Source of the DNA: Larix kaempferi
Taxonomy: Eukaryota > Streptophyta > Pinopsida > Pinales > Pinaceae
NCBI GenBank assembly: GCA_027924585.1
Contig: BSBM01000809.1
Location: 5,985,001 to 6,049,000 of the forward strand
DNA length: 64,000 nucleotides
Direction: 5' to 3'
The notes beneath the pieces were generated by a model. That model worked only from the letters and a program-made list of their open reading frames with translations. It was not told where the DNA came from and made no database searches. The translations under genes were made by a program, and so were the position numbers. Shown here piece after piece: positions 22,593 through 36,939 of this stretch. Positions within the stretch are counted from its first letter, which is position 1. The number at the start of each line of letters is the position of its first letter.

Positions 22593-25500
22593 CTTAGTAA
22601 AGTGCACATAATATGTACGCCCAACCCTCATTATTGGGTCTTTTTGAATGATTTTAATTGAAAGGGGTTTGGATTACTATTTTACACCTTTTTCTATATC
22701 TATCCAAATTATTGTGGGGATTCAAAAACTTTGAACATTGTGTAAAAAAGATAAATCAAAATTAAAATAGATTTACACGGCATTGTGTAAAAAACAAAGT
22801 GTAAATTTGTTAAAATGGGATTAGTAAAATGCATGCCATAGTATGTACATTGGTCAATAATCAAAAGTAAAACCAGCATCATGATGAGAGTTGCATTGTT
22901 CACAAGAACCTCTTTCATATTCCTAAATTGATGTACAATTTGCTAGAAATCAATATGCCGAGATGACAATTTTTCATTTTTGCACCTATTTTTACCCACT
23001 AGGATAAAATGCACACCTAACCCTAAATATTGAGTTTTTTTAGTGATTTAAATTGGAAATGAAGTGGATAACCATTTTACATATTATTGTAGATATATAT
23101 ATTTTTGTTGGGCTTCACAACCTTTGCACATTGTGTAATAAAGAGAAATCAAAATTAAAATATATTTACACAGTGTTGTATTAAAAACAAAGTGTAAATT
23201 TCTTAAAATGGGATTTGTAAAATGCATGCCACAATATGTACATTGGTCAATACTCAAAAATAAAACTACAAACCTAAAGATAGTTACATTTTTCACAAGA
23301 ACCTCTTTCATATTCCTAAATTGATGTTTCATTTGCTAGAAATCAATCTACCAAGATGACAATTTTTCATTTTCGGACCCATCTTTACCCACTTGGATAA
23401 CATGCACGCCCAACCCTCATTATCCAGTATTTTTGAGTGATTTTAATTGAAAGTGGTGTGGATTACTATTGTCCACCTTCTTGTACATCTATATATATTT
23501 TTGTTGGGCTTCACAAACTTTTCACATTGTGTACAAAAAGAGAAATCAAAATTGAAAGATTTACACAGTGTTGTGTAAAAAAGAAAGTGTAAATTTGCTA
23601 AAATGGGATTAGTAAATTGCAAGCCACAATATGTACATTGGTCAGTAATTAAAATTAAAACCAGATTTTGCATTGTTCACAAGAACCTCTTTCAGACTCA
23701 TAAATTGATGTATAATTTCCTAGAAATCAATCTGCCAAGCTAAATTTTTTTCATTTTTGGACCCATTTATACCCACTTGGATAAAAGGCATGCCTATCTC
23801 TCATTATTGGGTCTTTTTCAATGAGTTTATTTGCAAGTGGTGTGTAGTATTATTTCCCACCTTCTTTTGCATCTATATAATTTTCTGTTGGCATTCACCA
23901 ATGTTGTACATTGTGTAAAAAGGAGAAATCCAAATTAAAATAGATTTACATAGTGTTGTGTTGAAAACAAATTGTGAATTTGCTAAAATCGGATAAGTAA
24001 AATGCATGCCACAATATGTAGATTGGTCAATAATCAAAAATTAAAACACATACCTAAATATAGTTGCAATTTTAACGAAAATCTCTTTCAGATTCATAAA
24101 TTGATGGTTCATTCGCTATAAATCAATCTTCCAAGATGACAATTTTTCATTTTTGGACCCATCTTTACCCACTTGGATAAAATGCGCACCCAACCCTCAT
24201 TATCAGGAGTTTTTGAGTGGGTTTAATTACAAATAGTGTGGATTACTATTTTCCACCTTATTGTGCATATATCTAAATTTTTGTTTCCACAGTATGTACA
24301 TTGGTTAATAATCAAAAGTAAAACCATAGACCCAAAGATAGTTCCATTTTTCACAAGAACCTCTTTTAGATTCCTAAAATGTTGTTTCATTTGCTTGCAA
24401 TCAATCTGCAAGATGACAATTTTTCATTTTTGGGCCCATCTTTACCCACTTGGATAATAGGCACGCCCAACCCTCATTATCCGCTATTTTTGAGTGCTTT
24501 TAATTGCAAGTGGTGTGGATTAATATTTTCCACCTTCTTGTACATCTATCTAACTTTTTGTTAGGCTTCACAACCTTTGAACATTGTGTAAAAAGGAGAA
24601 TCAAATCATAATTGAAATAGATTTACATGGTGTTGTGTAAAAAGCAAAGTATAAATTTGCTAAAATTGGATTAGTAAAATGCATGCCACGGTATGTACAT
24701 TGGACAATAATGAAAAGTAAAACCAAAGTCATGTGAAGACATTTGCATTGTTCATAAGAACCTCTTTTATATCCCTAAATTGATGTATAATTTGCTAGAA
24801 ATCAATTTGCCAAGATGACAATTTTTCATTTTTGGACCCATTTTTACCCACTTGGATAAAATGCACACCTAACCCTCATTATTGGGTATTTTTCAATGAT
24901 TTAAATTGGAAATGGTGGGGATTAATATTTTACACCTTCGTGTACATCTATATATTGTTGTCTGGATTCACAAAATTTGCACATTGTTTAAAAAAGATAA
25001 ATCAAAATTAAAATAGATTTACACGGTGTTGTGTAAAAAACAAAGTGTAAATTTATTAAAATGGAATTAGTGAAATGCATGCCAGAGTATATACATTGGT
25101 CAATAATCAAAAGTAAAACCAGGATCATGATGAGAGTTGCATTGTCCACAAGAACCTCTTTTATATTCCTAAATTGATGTACAATTTGCTAGAAATCAAT
25201 ATGCCGAGATGACAATTTTTCATTTTTGCAACTATTTTTACCCACTAGGATAAAATGCACACCTAACCCTAAATATTGGGTTTGTTGAGTGATTTAAATT
25301 GGAAATGGCGTGGATAACTATTTTACACCTTATTGTAGATCTATATATTTTTGTTGGGCTTCACAACCTTTGCACATTGTGTAATAAAGAGAAATTGAAA
25401 TTAAAATATATTTACACAGTGTTGTATTAAAAACAAAGTGTAAATTTCTTAAAATGGGATTTGTAAAATGCATGCCACAATATGTACATTGTTCAATACT

Positions 25501-28500
25501 CAAAAATAAAACTACAGACCTAAAGATAGTTACATTTTTCACAAGAACTTCTTTCATATTCCTAAATTGATGTTTCATTTGCTAGAAATCAATCTACCAA
25601 GGTGACAATTTTTCATTTTTGGACCCATCTTTACCCACTTGGATAACATGCACGCCCAACATTATCCGATATTTTTGAGTGATTTTAATTGAAAGTGGTG
25701 TGGATTACTATTTTCCACCTTCTTGTACATATATATATATTTTTGTTGGGTTTCACAAACTTTTCACATTGTGTACAAAAAGATAAATCAAAATTAAAAT
25801 AGATTTACACAGTGTTGTGTAAAAAAAAAGGTGTAAATTTGCTAAAATGGGATTAGAAAATTGCACGCCACAATATGTACATTGGTCAATAATTAAAATT
25901 AAAACCAGATTTTGCATTGTTCACAAGAACCTCTTTCAGATTCATAAATTGATGTATACTTTCCTAGAAATCAATCTACCGACATGACAATTTTTCATTT
26001 TTGGACCTATTTATACCCACTTGCATAAAAGGGACACCTATCTCTCATTATTGGGTCTTTTTCAATGAGTTTATTTGCAAGTGGTGTGTACTATTATTTT
26101 CCACCTTCTTTTGCATATATATAATTTTTTGTTGGGATTCACCAACGTTGTACATTGTGTAAAAAGGAGAAATCCAAATTAAAATAGATTTACACAGTGT
26201 TGTGTTGAAAACAAATTGTGAATTTGCTAAAATCGGATAAGTAAATGCACGCCACAATATGTAGATTGGTCAATAATCAAAAATAAAAGCACATACCTAA
26301 ATATAGTTGCATTTTTCACAAGAATCTCTTTCAGATTCCTAAATTGATGGTTCATTTGCTATAAATCAATCTTCCAAGATGACAATTTTTCATTTTTGGA
26401 CCCATCTTTACCCACTTGGATAAAATGCACGCCCAACCCTCATTATCGAGACTTTTTGAGTGGTTTTAGTTACAAATAGTGTGGATTACTTTTTTCCACC
26501 TTATTGTGCATATATCTAAATTTTTGTTACCATAGTATGTACATTGGTTAATAATCAAAAGTAAAACCATAGACCCAAAGCTAGTTGCATTTTTCACAAG
26601 AACCTCTTTTAGATTCCTAAAATGTTGTTTCATTTGCTTGAAATCAATCTGCAAGATGACAATTTTTCATTTTTGGGCCTATCTTTACCCACTTGGATAA
26701 AATGCACTCTCAACCCTCCTTATCGGGTCCTTTTTAGTGATTTTAATTGCAAGTGGTGTGGATTAATATTTTCCACCTTCGTGTACATCTATCTAACCTT
26801 TTGTTGGGCTTCACAACCTTTGAACATTGTGTAAATAGGAGAATCAAATCATAATTGAAATAGATTTACATGGTGTTGTGTAAAAAAAAAGTATAAATTT
26901 GCTAAAATTGGATTAGTAAAATGCATGCCACGGTATGTACATTGGACAATAATGAAAACTAAAACCAAAGTCGTGAAGACAGTTGCCTTGTTCACAAGGA
27001 CCTCTTTTATATTCCTGAATTGATGTATAATTTGCTAGAAATCAATTTGCCAAGATGACAATTTTTCATTTTTGGACCCATTTTTACCCACTTGGATAAA
27101 ATGCACACCTAACCCTCATTATTGGGCATTTTTCAATGATTTAAATTGGAAATGGTGTGGACTAATATTTTACACCTTAGTGTAAATCTATATTTTTTGG
27201 TTGGATTCACAACATTTGCACATTGTGTAAAAAAAAAATCAAAATTAAAATAGTTTTACACACGGTGTTGTGTAAAAAACAAAGTGTAAATTTGTTAAAA
27301 TGGGATTAGTAAAGTGCATGCCACAGTATGTACATTGGTCAATAATCAAAAGTAAAAGCAACCTCATGATGAGAGTTGCATTATCCACAAGAACCTCATT
27401 CATATTCCTAAATTGATGTACAATTTGCAAGAAATCAATATGCCGAGATGACAATTTTTCATTTTTGCACCTATTTTTACCCACTAGGATAAAATGCACA
27501 CCTAACCCTAAATATTGTTTTTTTTTTAGTGATTTAAATTGGAAATGGTGTGGATAACATTTTACACCTTATTGTAGATCTATATATTTTTGTTGGGCTT
27601 CACAACCTTTGCAGATTGCCTAATAAAGAGAAATCAAAATTAAAATATATTTACACAGTGTTGTATTAAAAGCAAAGTGTAAATTTCCTAAAATGGGATT
27701 TGTAAAATGCATGCCACGATATGTACATTGGTCAATACTCAAAAATAAAACTACAGACCTAAAGGTAGTTACATTTTTCACAAGGATCTCTTTCATATTC
27801 CTAAATTGATGTTTCATTTGCTAGAAATCAATCTACCAAGATGACAATTTTTGATTTTTGGACCCATCTTTACCCACTTGGATAACATGCACGCCCAACC
27901 CTCATTATCCGGTATTTTTGAGTGATTTTAATTGAAAGTGGTGTGGATTACTAATTTCCACCTTCTTGTACATCTATATATATTTTTGTTGGGCTTCACA
28001 AACTTTTCACATTATGTAAAAAAAGAGAAATCAAAATTAAAATAGATTTACACAGTGTTGTGTAAAAAACAAAGTGTAAATTTGCTAAAATGGGATTAGT
28101 AAATTGCACGCCACAATATGTACATTAGTCAATAATTAAAATTAAAACCAGATTTTGCATTGTTCACAAGAACCTCTTTCAGATTCATAAATTGATGTAT
28201 AATTTCCTAGAAATCAATCTGCTGAGATGACAATTTTTCATTTTTGGACCCATTTATACCCACTTGGATAAAATGCACGCCTATCTCTCATTATTGGGTC
28301 TTTTTCAATCAGTTTATTTGCAAGTGGTGTGTAGTATTATTTTCCACCTTCTTTTGCATCTATATACTTTTTTGTTGGGATTCACCAACGTTGTACATTA
28401 TGTAAAAAGGAGAAATCCAAATTAAAATAGATTTACACAGTGTTGTGTTGAAAACAAATTGTGAATTTGCTAAAATCGGATAAGTAAAATGCACACCACA

Positions 28501-31500
28501 ATAGGTAGATTGGTCAATAATCAAAAATAAAAACACATACCTAAATATAGTTGCATTTTTCACAAGAATCTCTTTAAGATTCCTAAATTGATGGTTCATT
28601 TGCTATAAATCAATCTTCCAAGATGACAAATTTTTCATTTTTGGAACCATCTTTATCCACTTGGATAAAATGCTTGCCCAACCCTCATTATCGGGAGTTT
28701 TTGAGTGGTCTTAATTAAAAATAGTGTGGATTACTAATTTCCACCTTATTGTGCATATATCTAAATTTTTGTTTCCACACTATGTACATTGGTTAATAAT
28801 CAAAAGTAAAACATAGACCCAAAGATAGTTGCATTTTTCACAAGAACCTCTTTTAGATTCCTAAAATGTTGTTTCATTTGCTTGAAATCAATCAGCAAGA
28901 TGACAATTTTTCATTTTTGGACCCATCTTTACCCACTTGGATAAAATGCACTCTCAACCCTCCTTATTGGGTCCTTTTTAGTGCTTTTAATTGCAAGTGG
29001 TGTGGATTAATATTTTCCACCTTCTTGTACATCTATCTAACTTTTTGTTAGGCTTCACAACCTTTGAACATTGTGTAAAAAGGAGAATCAAATCATAATT
29101 GAAATAGATTTACATGGTGTTGTGTAAAAAGCAAAGTATAAATTTGCTAAAATTGGATTAGTAAAATTCATGCCACGGTATGTACATTGGACAATAATGA
29201 AAAGTAAAACCAAAGTCATGTGAAGACAGTTGCATTGTTCATAAGAACCTCTTTTATATCCCTAAATTGATGTATAATTTGCTAGAAATCAATTTGAATA
29301 TTTTACACCTTCGTGTACATCTATATATTGTTGTGTGGATTCACAAAATTTGCACATTGTTTAAAAAAGATATATCAAAATTAAAATAGATTTACACGGT
29401 GTTGTGTAAAAAAAAAAGTGTAAATTTGTTAAAATGGGATTAGTGAAATGCATGCCAGAGTATGTACATTGGTCAATAATCAAAAGTAAAACTAGGATCA
29501 TGATGAGAGTTGCATTGTCCACAAGAACCTCTTTTATATTCCTAAATTGATGTACAATTTGCTAGAAATCAATATTGCCGAGATGACAATTTTTCATTTT
29601 TGCACCTATTTTTACCCACTAGGATAAAATGCACACCTAACCCTAAATATTGGGTTTTTTTAGTGATTTAAATTGGAAATGGTGTGGATAACTATTTTAC
29701 ACCTTATTGTAGATCTATATATTTTTGTTGGGCTTCACAACCTTTGCACATTGTGTAATAAAGAGAAATCGAAATTAAAATATATTTACACAGTGTTGTA
29801 TTAAAAACAAAGTGTAAATTTCTTAAAATGGGATTTGTAAAATGCATGCCACAATATGTACATTGTTCAATACTAAAAAATAAAACTACAAACCTAAAGA
29901 TAGTTACATTTTTCACAAGAACTTCTTTCATATTCCTAAATTGATGTTTCATTTGCTAGAAATCAATCTACCAAGATGACAATTTTTTATTTTTGGACCC
30001 ATCTTTACCCACTGCGATAACAGGCACGCCCAACCCTCATTATCCGCTATTTTTGTGTGATTTTAATTGAAAGTGGTGTGGATTACTATTTTTCACCTTC
30101 TTGTACATCTATCTAACTTTTTGTTGGGCTTCACAACATTTGAACATTGTGTAAAAAGGAGAATCAAATCATAATTGAAATAGATTTACACGGTGCTGTG
30201 TAAAAAACAAAGTATAAATTTGCTAAAATTGGATTAGTAAAATGCATGCCACGGTATGCACATTGGACAATAATGAAAAGTAAAACCAAAGTCATCCAAG
30301 AACCTCTTTTATATTCCTAAATTGATGTATAATTTGCTAGAAATCAATTTGCCAAGATAACAATTTTTCATTTTTGGACCCATTTTTACCCACTCGGATA
30401 AAATGCACACCTAACCCTCATTATTGGGTATTTTGCAATGATTTAAATTGGAAATGGTGTGGATTAATATTTTACACCTTCGTGTACATCTATATATTGT
30501 TGTCTGGATTCACAAAATTTACACATTGTGTAACAAAGATAAATCAAAATTAAAATAGATTTACACAGTGTTGTGTAAAAAACAATGTGTAAATTTGTTA
30601 GAATGGGATTAGTAAAATGCATGCCACAGTATGTACATTGGTCAATAATCAAAAGTAAAACCAGGATCATGATGAGAGTTGCATTGTCCACAAGAACCTC
30701 TTTCATATTCCTAAATTGATGTACAATTTGCTAGAAATCAATATGCTGAGATGACAATTTTTCATTTTTGCACCTATTTTTACCCACTAGGATAAAATGC
30801 ACGCCTAACCTTAAATATTGGGTTTTTTTCGTGATTTAAATTGGAAATGGTGTGGATAACTATTTTAAACCTTATTGTTGATCTATATATTTTTGTTGGG
30901 CTTCACAACCTTTACACATTGTGTAATAAAGTGAAATCAAAATTAAAATATATTTACACAGTGTTGTATTAAAAACAAAGTGTAAATTTCTTAAAATGGG
31001 ATTTGTAAAATGCATGCCACAATATGTACATTGTTCAATACTCAAAAATAAAACTACAGACCTAAAGATAGTTACATTTTTCACAAGAACCTCTTTCATA
31101 TTCCTAAATTGATGTTTCATTTGCTAGAAATCAATTTACCAAGATGACAATTTTTCATTTTTGGACCCATCTTTGCCCACTTGGATAACAGGCACGCCCA
31201 ACCCTCATTATTCTGTATTTTTGAGTGATTTTAATTGAAAGTGGTGTGTATTACTATTTTCCACCTTCTTGTACATCTATAAATATTTTTGTTGGGCTTC
31301 ACAAACTTTTCACATTGTGTACAAAAAGAGAAATCAAAATTAAAATAGATTTACACAGTGTTGTGTAAAAAACAAAGTGTAAATTTGCTAAAATGGGATT
31401 AGTAAATTGCACACCACAATATGTACATTGGTCAATAATTAAAATTAAAACCAGATTTTTCATTGTTCACAAGAACCTCTTTCAGATTCATAAATTGATG

Positions 31501-33117
31501 TATAATTTCCTAGAAATCAATCTGCCGAGATGACAATTTTCATTTTTGGACCCCATTTATACCCACTTGGATAAAAGGCACGTCTATCTCTCATTATTGG
31601 GTCTTTTTCAATGAGTTTATTAGCAAGTGGTGTGTAGTATTATTTTCCACCTTCTTTTGCATCTATATAATTTTTTGTTGGGATTCACCAACTTTGTACA
31701 TTGTGTAAAAAGGAGAATTCCAAATTAAAATAGATTTACACAGTGTTGTGTTGAAAAGAAATTGTGAATTTGATAAAATCAGATAAGTAAAATGCATGCC
31801 ACAATATGTAGATTGGTCAATAATCAAAAATAAAAACACATACCAAAATATAGTTGCATTTTTCAAAAGAATCTCTTTCAGATTCCTAAATTGATGGTTC
31901 ATTTGCTATAAATCAATCTTCCAATTTTTGGACCCATCTTTACCCACTTGGATAAAATGCACGCCCAACCCTCATTATCGGGAATTTTTGAGTGGTTTTA
32001 ATTACAAATAGTGTGGATTACTATTTTCCACCTTATTGTGCAAATATCTAAATTTTTGTTTCCACAGTATGTACATTGGTTAATAATCAAAAGTAAAACC
32101 ATAGACCCAAATATAGTTGCATTTTCACAAGAACCTCTTTTAGATTCCTAAAATGTTGTTTCATTTGCTTGAAATCAATCTGCAAGATGACAATTTTTCA
32201 TTTTTGGGCCCATCTTTACCCACTTGGATAAAATGCACTCTCAACCTTCATTATCGGGTCCTTTTTAGTGATTTTAATTGCAAGTGGTGTGGATTAATAT
32301 TTTCCACCTTCTTGTACATCTATCTAACCTTTTTTTGGGCTTCACAACCTTTGAACATTGTGTAAAAAGGAGAATCAAATCATAATTGAAATATATTTAC
32401 ATGGTGTTGTGTAAAAAACAAAGTATAAATTTGCTAAAATTGGATTAGTAAAAGGCATGCCACGGTATGTACATTGGACAATAATGAAAAGTAAAACCAA
32501 AGTCGTGAAGAGAGTTGCCTTGTTCACAAGAATCTCTTTTATATTCCTAAATTGATGTATAATTTGCTAGAAATCAATTTGCCAAGATGACAATTTTTCA
32601 TTTTTGGACCCATTTTTACCCACTTGGATAAAATGCACACCTAACCCTCATTATTGGGTATTTTTCAATGATTTAAATTGGAAATGGCGTGGATTAATAT
32701 TTTACACCTTGTGTACATATATATATTTTTGGTTGGATTCACAAAATTTGCAGATTGTGTAAAAAAGATAAATCAAAATTAAAATAGATTTACATGGTGT
32801 TGTGTAAAAAACAAAGTGTAAATTTGTTAAAATGGGATTAGTAAACTGCATGCCACAGTATGTACATTGGTCAATAATAAAAAGTAAAACCAACGTCAAG
32901 ATGAGAGTTGCATTGTCCACAAGAACCCCTTTCATATTCCTAAATTGATGTACAATTTGCTAGAAATCAATATGCCGAGATGGCAATTTTTCATTTTTGC
33001 ACCTATTTTTACCCACTAGGATAAAATGCACACGTAACCCTAAATATTGGGTTTTTTTAGTGATTTAAATTGAAAATGGTGTGGATAACTATTTTACACC
33101 TTATTGTAGATATATAT
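22593..33117. repeat. AT-rich satellite, ~390-bp monomers in ~2.24-kb higher-order units
   Basis: Landmarks such as 'gacaatttttcatttttg' recur every 380-400 bp, with one shortened monomer of about 275 bp per cycle. Distinct monomer types recur together: the type with 'ttgtgtaataaagag' lies near 23125, 25375, 27610, 29750 and 30920, and the shortened type near 24270, 26510, 28755 and 32040. Most intervals are close to 2.24 kb (six monomers). The unit at about 29300-30460 is only about 1.17 kb and lacks several monomers. Most monomers carry TTTACAC-AGTGTT-GTGTAAA followed by a second GTGTAAAT. Repeated minus-strand frames of 62-82 codons are repeat translations. Confidence 0.9.
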
Positions 33118-33120
33118 AGT

Positions 33121-33948
33121 ATGCCCGAGTTTGACTTCTCTTTGTACATGTTTTCCCGTTCTTCCTCCAAATCTTCAAGATATCAATTAGAAAAGCAATT
33201 AGCTGACATAGACCTCCAACTTTCTGTAATACCTGTCTATAGGAATTTTGAAAGAACTGAACTTAGACAAGAAAAAGCCAGGCTCTTAGCTCTGTTAGAT
33301 AAGCCTGATAAAGGAAAAGAAAAAGTTCAGTCTCCCTTGTTGTCTGCCTAGTATAACCTTGCTGAATTCTATAAAGACTATCCAGATGGTCATGAAGATA
33401 GACAGTCTCATAGCAAAGACAAAGAAAAATTGTTGAGGCTACAGCTAAAAGAAAAATAGGATAAACTGAAACTGCTTATCAAAGCAATTGAAGCAACGAA
33501 AGATGCAATTAGAGTTTTAATAACTGAAAGGGATCAATCCTATGATGAAGAGTTGTCTAAGCAAATAGAAAGAGCATGTTTCAATCCTGAACAAAAGGAA
33601 GAGTCCCCTGCTTCCACTCCGCCTCATTCTCCTGCTTCTCCTCAATCACAAATTCCGAGTCTTTTGGGTGCCTTGTCCGGTCCCAGGTTATTTGTGTCTT
33701 TACATTTTTGTCCTCCAGAATTTAAGTCTTATACGGTACATTGTCTTATAGATTCTGGCTGTCAATTTAATCTTGCTAAGGGAAATGCAATACCTCAATT
33801 TTACTTGGAAAAGAGTCATGAATTTGGTTCAGCAATTGAAGGTTCTCCAGTTTCTTTGTCTGGTAAAGTTAAAGATTTCCTTGTGCAAATTTCTGGTGTT
33901 TTGAGTAGTTTGTCTCTTTTTAGATTAGATGTTTTAAAAGAAGAATAG
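33121..33948 (+). pseudogene. Pararetrovirus N-terminal region with aspartic protease (broken)
   Basis: The frame runs from Met 33121 to TAG at 33946, interrupted by TAG at 33349 and 33457. The first ~180 codons are Lys/Glu/Leu-rich and probably coiled coil. After a Pro/Ser linker comes the protease with the Asp-Ser-Gly active site ('LIDSGC', 33748-33765). A second TAG and frame changes follow between 33949 and 34142, separating it from the RT frame. The protein would process the viral polyprotein. It lies just upstream of the RT frame and was probably continuous with it. Confidence 0.75.
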
Positions 33949-34142
33949 TCTTAGGTTCTAAATTCCTTCAGAAGGTTAGTCCTTTTTCGATTGATACTAG
34001 TAAAATGTCTTTCTCCTATACAGTTGAAGGTCAGTTTGTTTCTACTCTGTTGAGTTTTAGTCCTGTCAATAAATGTAAGTCTATTCTTGTCAAGTCAGTC
34101 AAGACAGTCAAGTCTGTTGATTTGAACAAAATGGATTGATGC

Positions 34143-36578
34143 ATAGCTTATGTAGAGATTCATGGTGATAAAGCACTAGCTGAAATCAAAGAAAAGCTTG
34201 TGAAAGATTGCTGCTCTGAAAGTCTGAATTCCTTTTGGACGAGAGAAAAATATTTCAACTCTTTTCCGTTTGATCCTCTACAAAAGATCAAACCCATGAA
34301 AGCATCAGTCTGTGTTATGACTCCATCAGAAAGAGAATTTTGTTCCAAAGAAATTCAAGAGCTACTGCAGAAAGAGTTGATTGATCCCTCCAAGAGTCCT
34401 TGGGCTTGCAGAGCGTTTGTGGTAAACAAGTACTCTGAGCAGAAACGAGGTAAGCCCCGATTAGTTGTAAATTATAAACCTCTTAACGCTGTTCTGCAGA
34501 AAGTAAGATATCCTCTGCCGGATAAAGCAAGTTTGCTACAGAAGATTACTGGCTGCACTATATTTAGCAAATTTGATCTTAAATCTGGTTTTTACCAAAT
34601 TGGCATTGAAGCGAAAGATTGCTTCAAAACTGCATTTGTAGTCCCTCATGGCCAATACCAATGGAAAGTCATGCCCTTCGGTGTGAACAATTCTCCATCT
34701 GAATTCCATAAAAGGATGGAGGATATATTTAGAGATATTCCATGGTTGGTTGTGTTTATAGATGATATTCTGATTTGCTCCAGAAACCTGCAAGATCACC
34801 TTAAGCATCTTCAAAAGTTTTATGATCTTGTATATAAGTATGGTTTAGTTTTGTTTGAGAGTAAGATGGAAATTGGTAAAACTGAGATGGATTTTCTTGG
34901 TTTTCACATAAAGAAAGGTCAAGTTATTTTGCAGAAACATGTGCTAACATCTTTTGAACATTTTCCTGACAAAATCTTGGATAAAACTCAGCTCCAAAGG
35001 TTTCTTGGTAGTCTGAATTATATCAGACCATTCTACCGAGGACAGGAAACAGACATTCATTGTCTATAGCAAAGGTTGAAGAAAAACCCTGTTGCTTGGT
35101 CTGAGGACATGACTTTAGCAGTGCAAAAGATAAAGGCCAAAGTAAAAGAACTACCAGCCCTTCATCTGCCACAAGGTACTAGTAAGCTAATCATTGACAC
35201 TGATGCTTCATCTACCACATGGGGTGGTGTGTTACTTGAAGAAATAGATGGCAGAGAAAACATTTGTGGCTATGGCTCTGGATCGTTTAAGGTAGCAAAA
35301 CTCAATTATTCGAGCAATCACAAAGAAATCCTAGCTGTTAAAAAGACAGTCCAACATTTTATTTTGTTTCTGAATCCAGTGAGATTTGTTATTAGAACAG
35401 ACTTAAAAATTATGTCTGGAATCTTTAAAAATGAAAATCTTATGGCTGAAAATAGCAACAGGATATTAAAATGGTTTATCTGGTTATCCAATTTTGATTA
35501 TGACATTGTGTATAAACTAGGTTATCTCAATTGTTTAGCTGACATGTTGACTCATGAAGTTTTGCAGCAACATCAAGTTGTCAGTTTAAACATGTTTACT
35601 GCTGGTTCGAGCTCTACAACTCCAAAAGATGTGAAAGGCAAAGGCCCAGCTCCAGCAGAAGGAACTGAACTTGATTATGTCAGGTTTGAACCCACAAATG
35701 CTCTTTTCATGAAGCCCTGGGATGAAAGCTTATCCCTGTCCGATCGAAGAGAGTTACTGGATTATACTGATAAACATGTTGCTGAGAAATATCTCAGTTT
35801 CACATTGATAAAACAAATCCAGTCAAATCCATGTAAATTGCATATCATGGAAAGATGGGAGCGTTCATCTTTTAGAGGTTTTTCCCAAGCCCAAGAAAAA
35901 CTCAGAAGATGCAGAGAGCTTTGGGTTGACTGCAACGAAGAGAAAGAAGGTCCGGTATGGTACGTGGACATTGGTGAAGGCAATTTAACCTGGACCAGCT
36001 ACAATCTTATTTTGCAGTTCTGTCATGAGGAAAGGTCCATCGTGATTTGTGTAGATCCGGGAAATATGAGAAACAAGTCCTGGTCTAGATGGACTGAAAT
36101 TTTATTGGATAAATTCTATCCAAGGGTTGATTGGAAAAATCGGTGCGCTAACTTCATACTCCATATGCAGGACGATATGCAAGTGGTGGACCAGAATAAC
36201 CTTTGGTTCAAATTCCTTTTACGGCATCAAGGTGACCATTACAGTAAGTTAGAGCACACTGTGCACGTTACCCAAAAGTATATCAAGCGTGACTACAAGG
36301 GTAACAGGATTGATACAAAAGTCCATAGGCGAACCCTCCCATTGGATTTTAGATTTGAATCCTTATTCGAGAGTGAGTTCATTGGCGAATCCAGTGAAGT
36401 GTTGCATGACTCTGACATTGAAAAGTGTTTTAGTCCCTGGTTGATTCCTCCTTCGGTTTATATAGAAGAAATTCCTATTCCAGATGACTCTCAAGATGTA
36501 GATGCCTTGCTGGAAGCTCGTGAGATGGAAGAATGCATCTATGCAGAAGACGTCTTTGACTGTCCATGTGGCGGATAG
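34143..36578 (+). pseudogene. Pararetrovirus reverse transcriptase-RNase H with a C-terminal extension
   Basis: One frame of 811 codons has a single premature TAG (35067-35069). The first Met-like codon used by simple ORF calling (34200) is probably internal, because the frame is open back to 34143. RT blocks are 'FSKFDLKSGFYQI', 'KVMPFGVNNSPSEF' and the catalytic 'FIDD' (34755-34766). A thumb segment 'FLGSLNYIRPF' follows. RNase H has Asp in 'IIDTDAS', Glu in 'NHKEILAV' and later Asp in 'IRTDLK' and 'LADMLTHE'. About 300 residues follow RNase H (35640-36575) with no recognised domain. The RT copies viral pregenomic RNA to DNA and RNase H removes the RNA. This copy is disabled by the stop unless read through. 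Confidence 0.85.
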
Positions 36579-36925
36579 TCAGTTGGTCCCTCAGGGAATC
36601 CTAAATTGTTTTGCGTCTATCGTTTCAGCGACGATTGATGTAATTATTTCTTTTTCTTTCAGTCAAATAATGGAAGCCGTAGTGGGCCAGTATAATAGCT
36701 CCACTTTGTACTTTGTTAGGATGATGTCTCCCGAGTGCTTTTTCTTTAAGTCTGTCTCAGTCTTTTGTGGGCCATGTCTGTCGGGTTTGTCTCGTCTTCC
36801 GAGTCCCCTTATGGCGCTGCCTCTTACGGGACGAGATAATAGTGGTGAGTCCCACCACTACCTTGGAATCTCTGCTTTTGACCGATTGGTGCTAGTTTCT
36901 TGTAACTGGTAAACTGGCTAAGGTG
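36579..36925 (+). promoter_or_regulatory. Non-coding region upstream of the pararetroviral promoter
   Basis: This lies between the end of the RT-RNase H frame and the TATA box, where caulimovirids place the enhancer part of their main promoter. A 136-codon frame (36502-36912) overlaps the RT end in another frame; its composition gives no support for coding. A pyrimidine tract 'tttctttttctttcag' near 36645-36661 resembles a 3' splice acceptor. Confidence 0.45.
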
Positions 36926-36939
36926 TTATATAAGGAAGG
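36926..36939 (+). promoter_or_regulatory. 35S-like TATA box of the endogenous pararetrovirus
   Basis: TTATATAAGGAAGG matches the TATATAAGGAAG core of the CaMV 35S promoter and lies in the equivalent place, after the RT gene. Transcription would start about 30 bp downstream and run through the leader. Confidence 0.7.

Noticed and set aside
22593-33117. CRISPR-like direct repeats
   Set aside because: Repeats are ~390-bp satellite monomers without short-repeat/spacer structure, in a plant-type nuclear context.
36502-36912. 136-codon frame overlapping the end of the pararetrovirus RT gene
   Set aside because: It is in another frame over the promoter region, with no recognisable domain.
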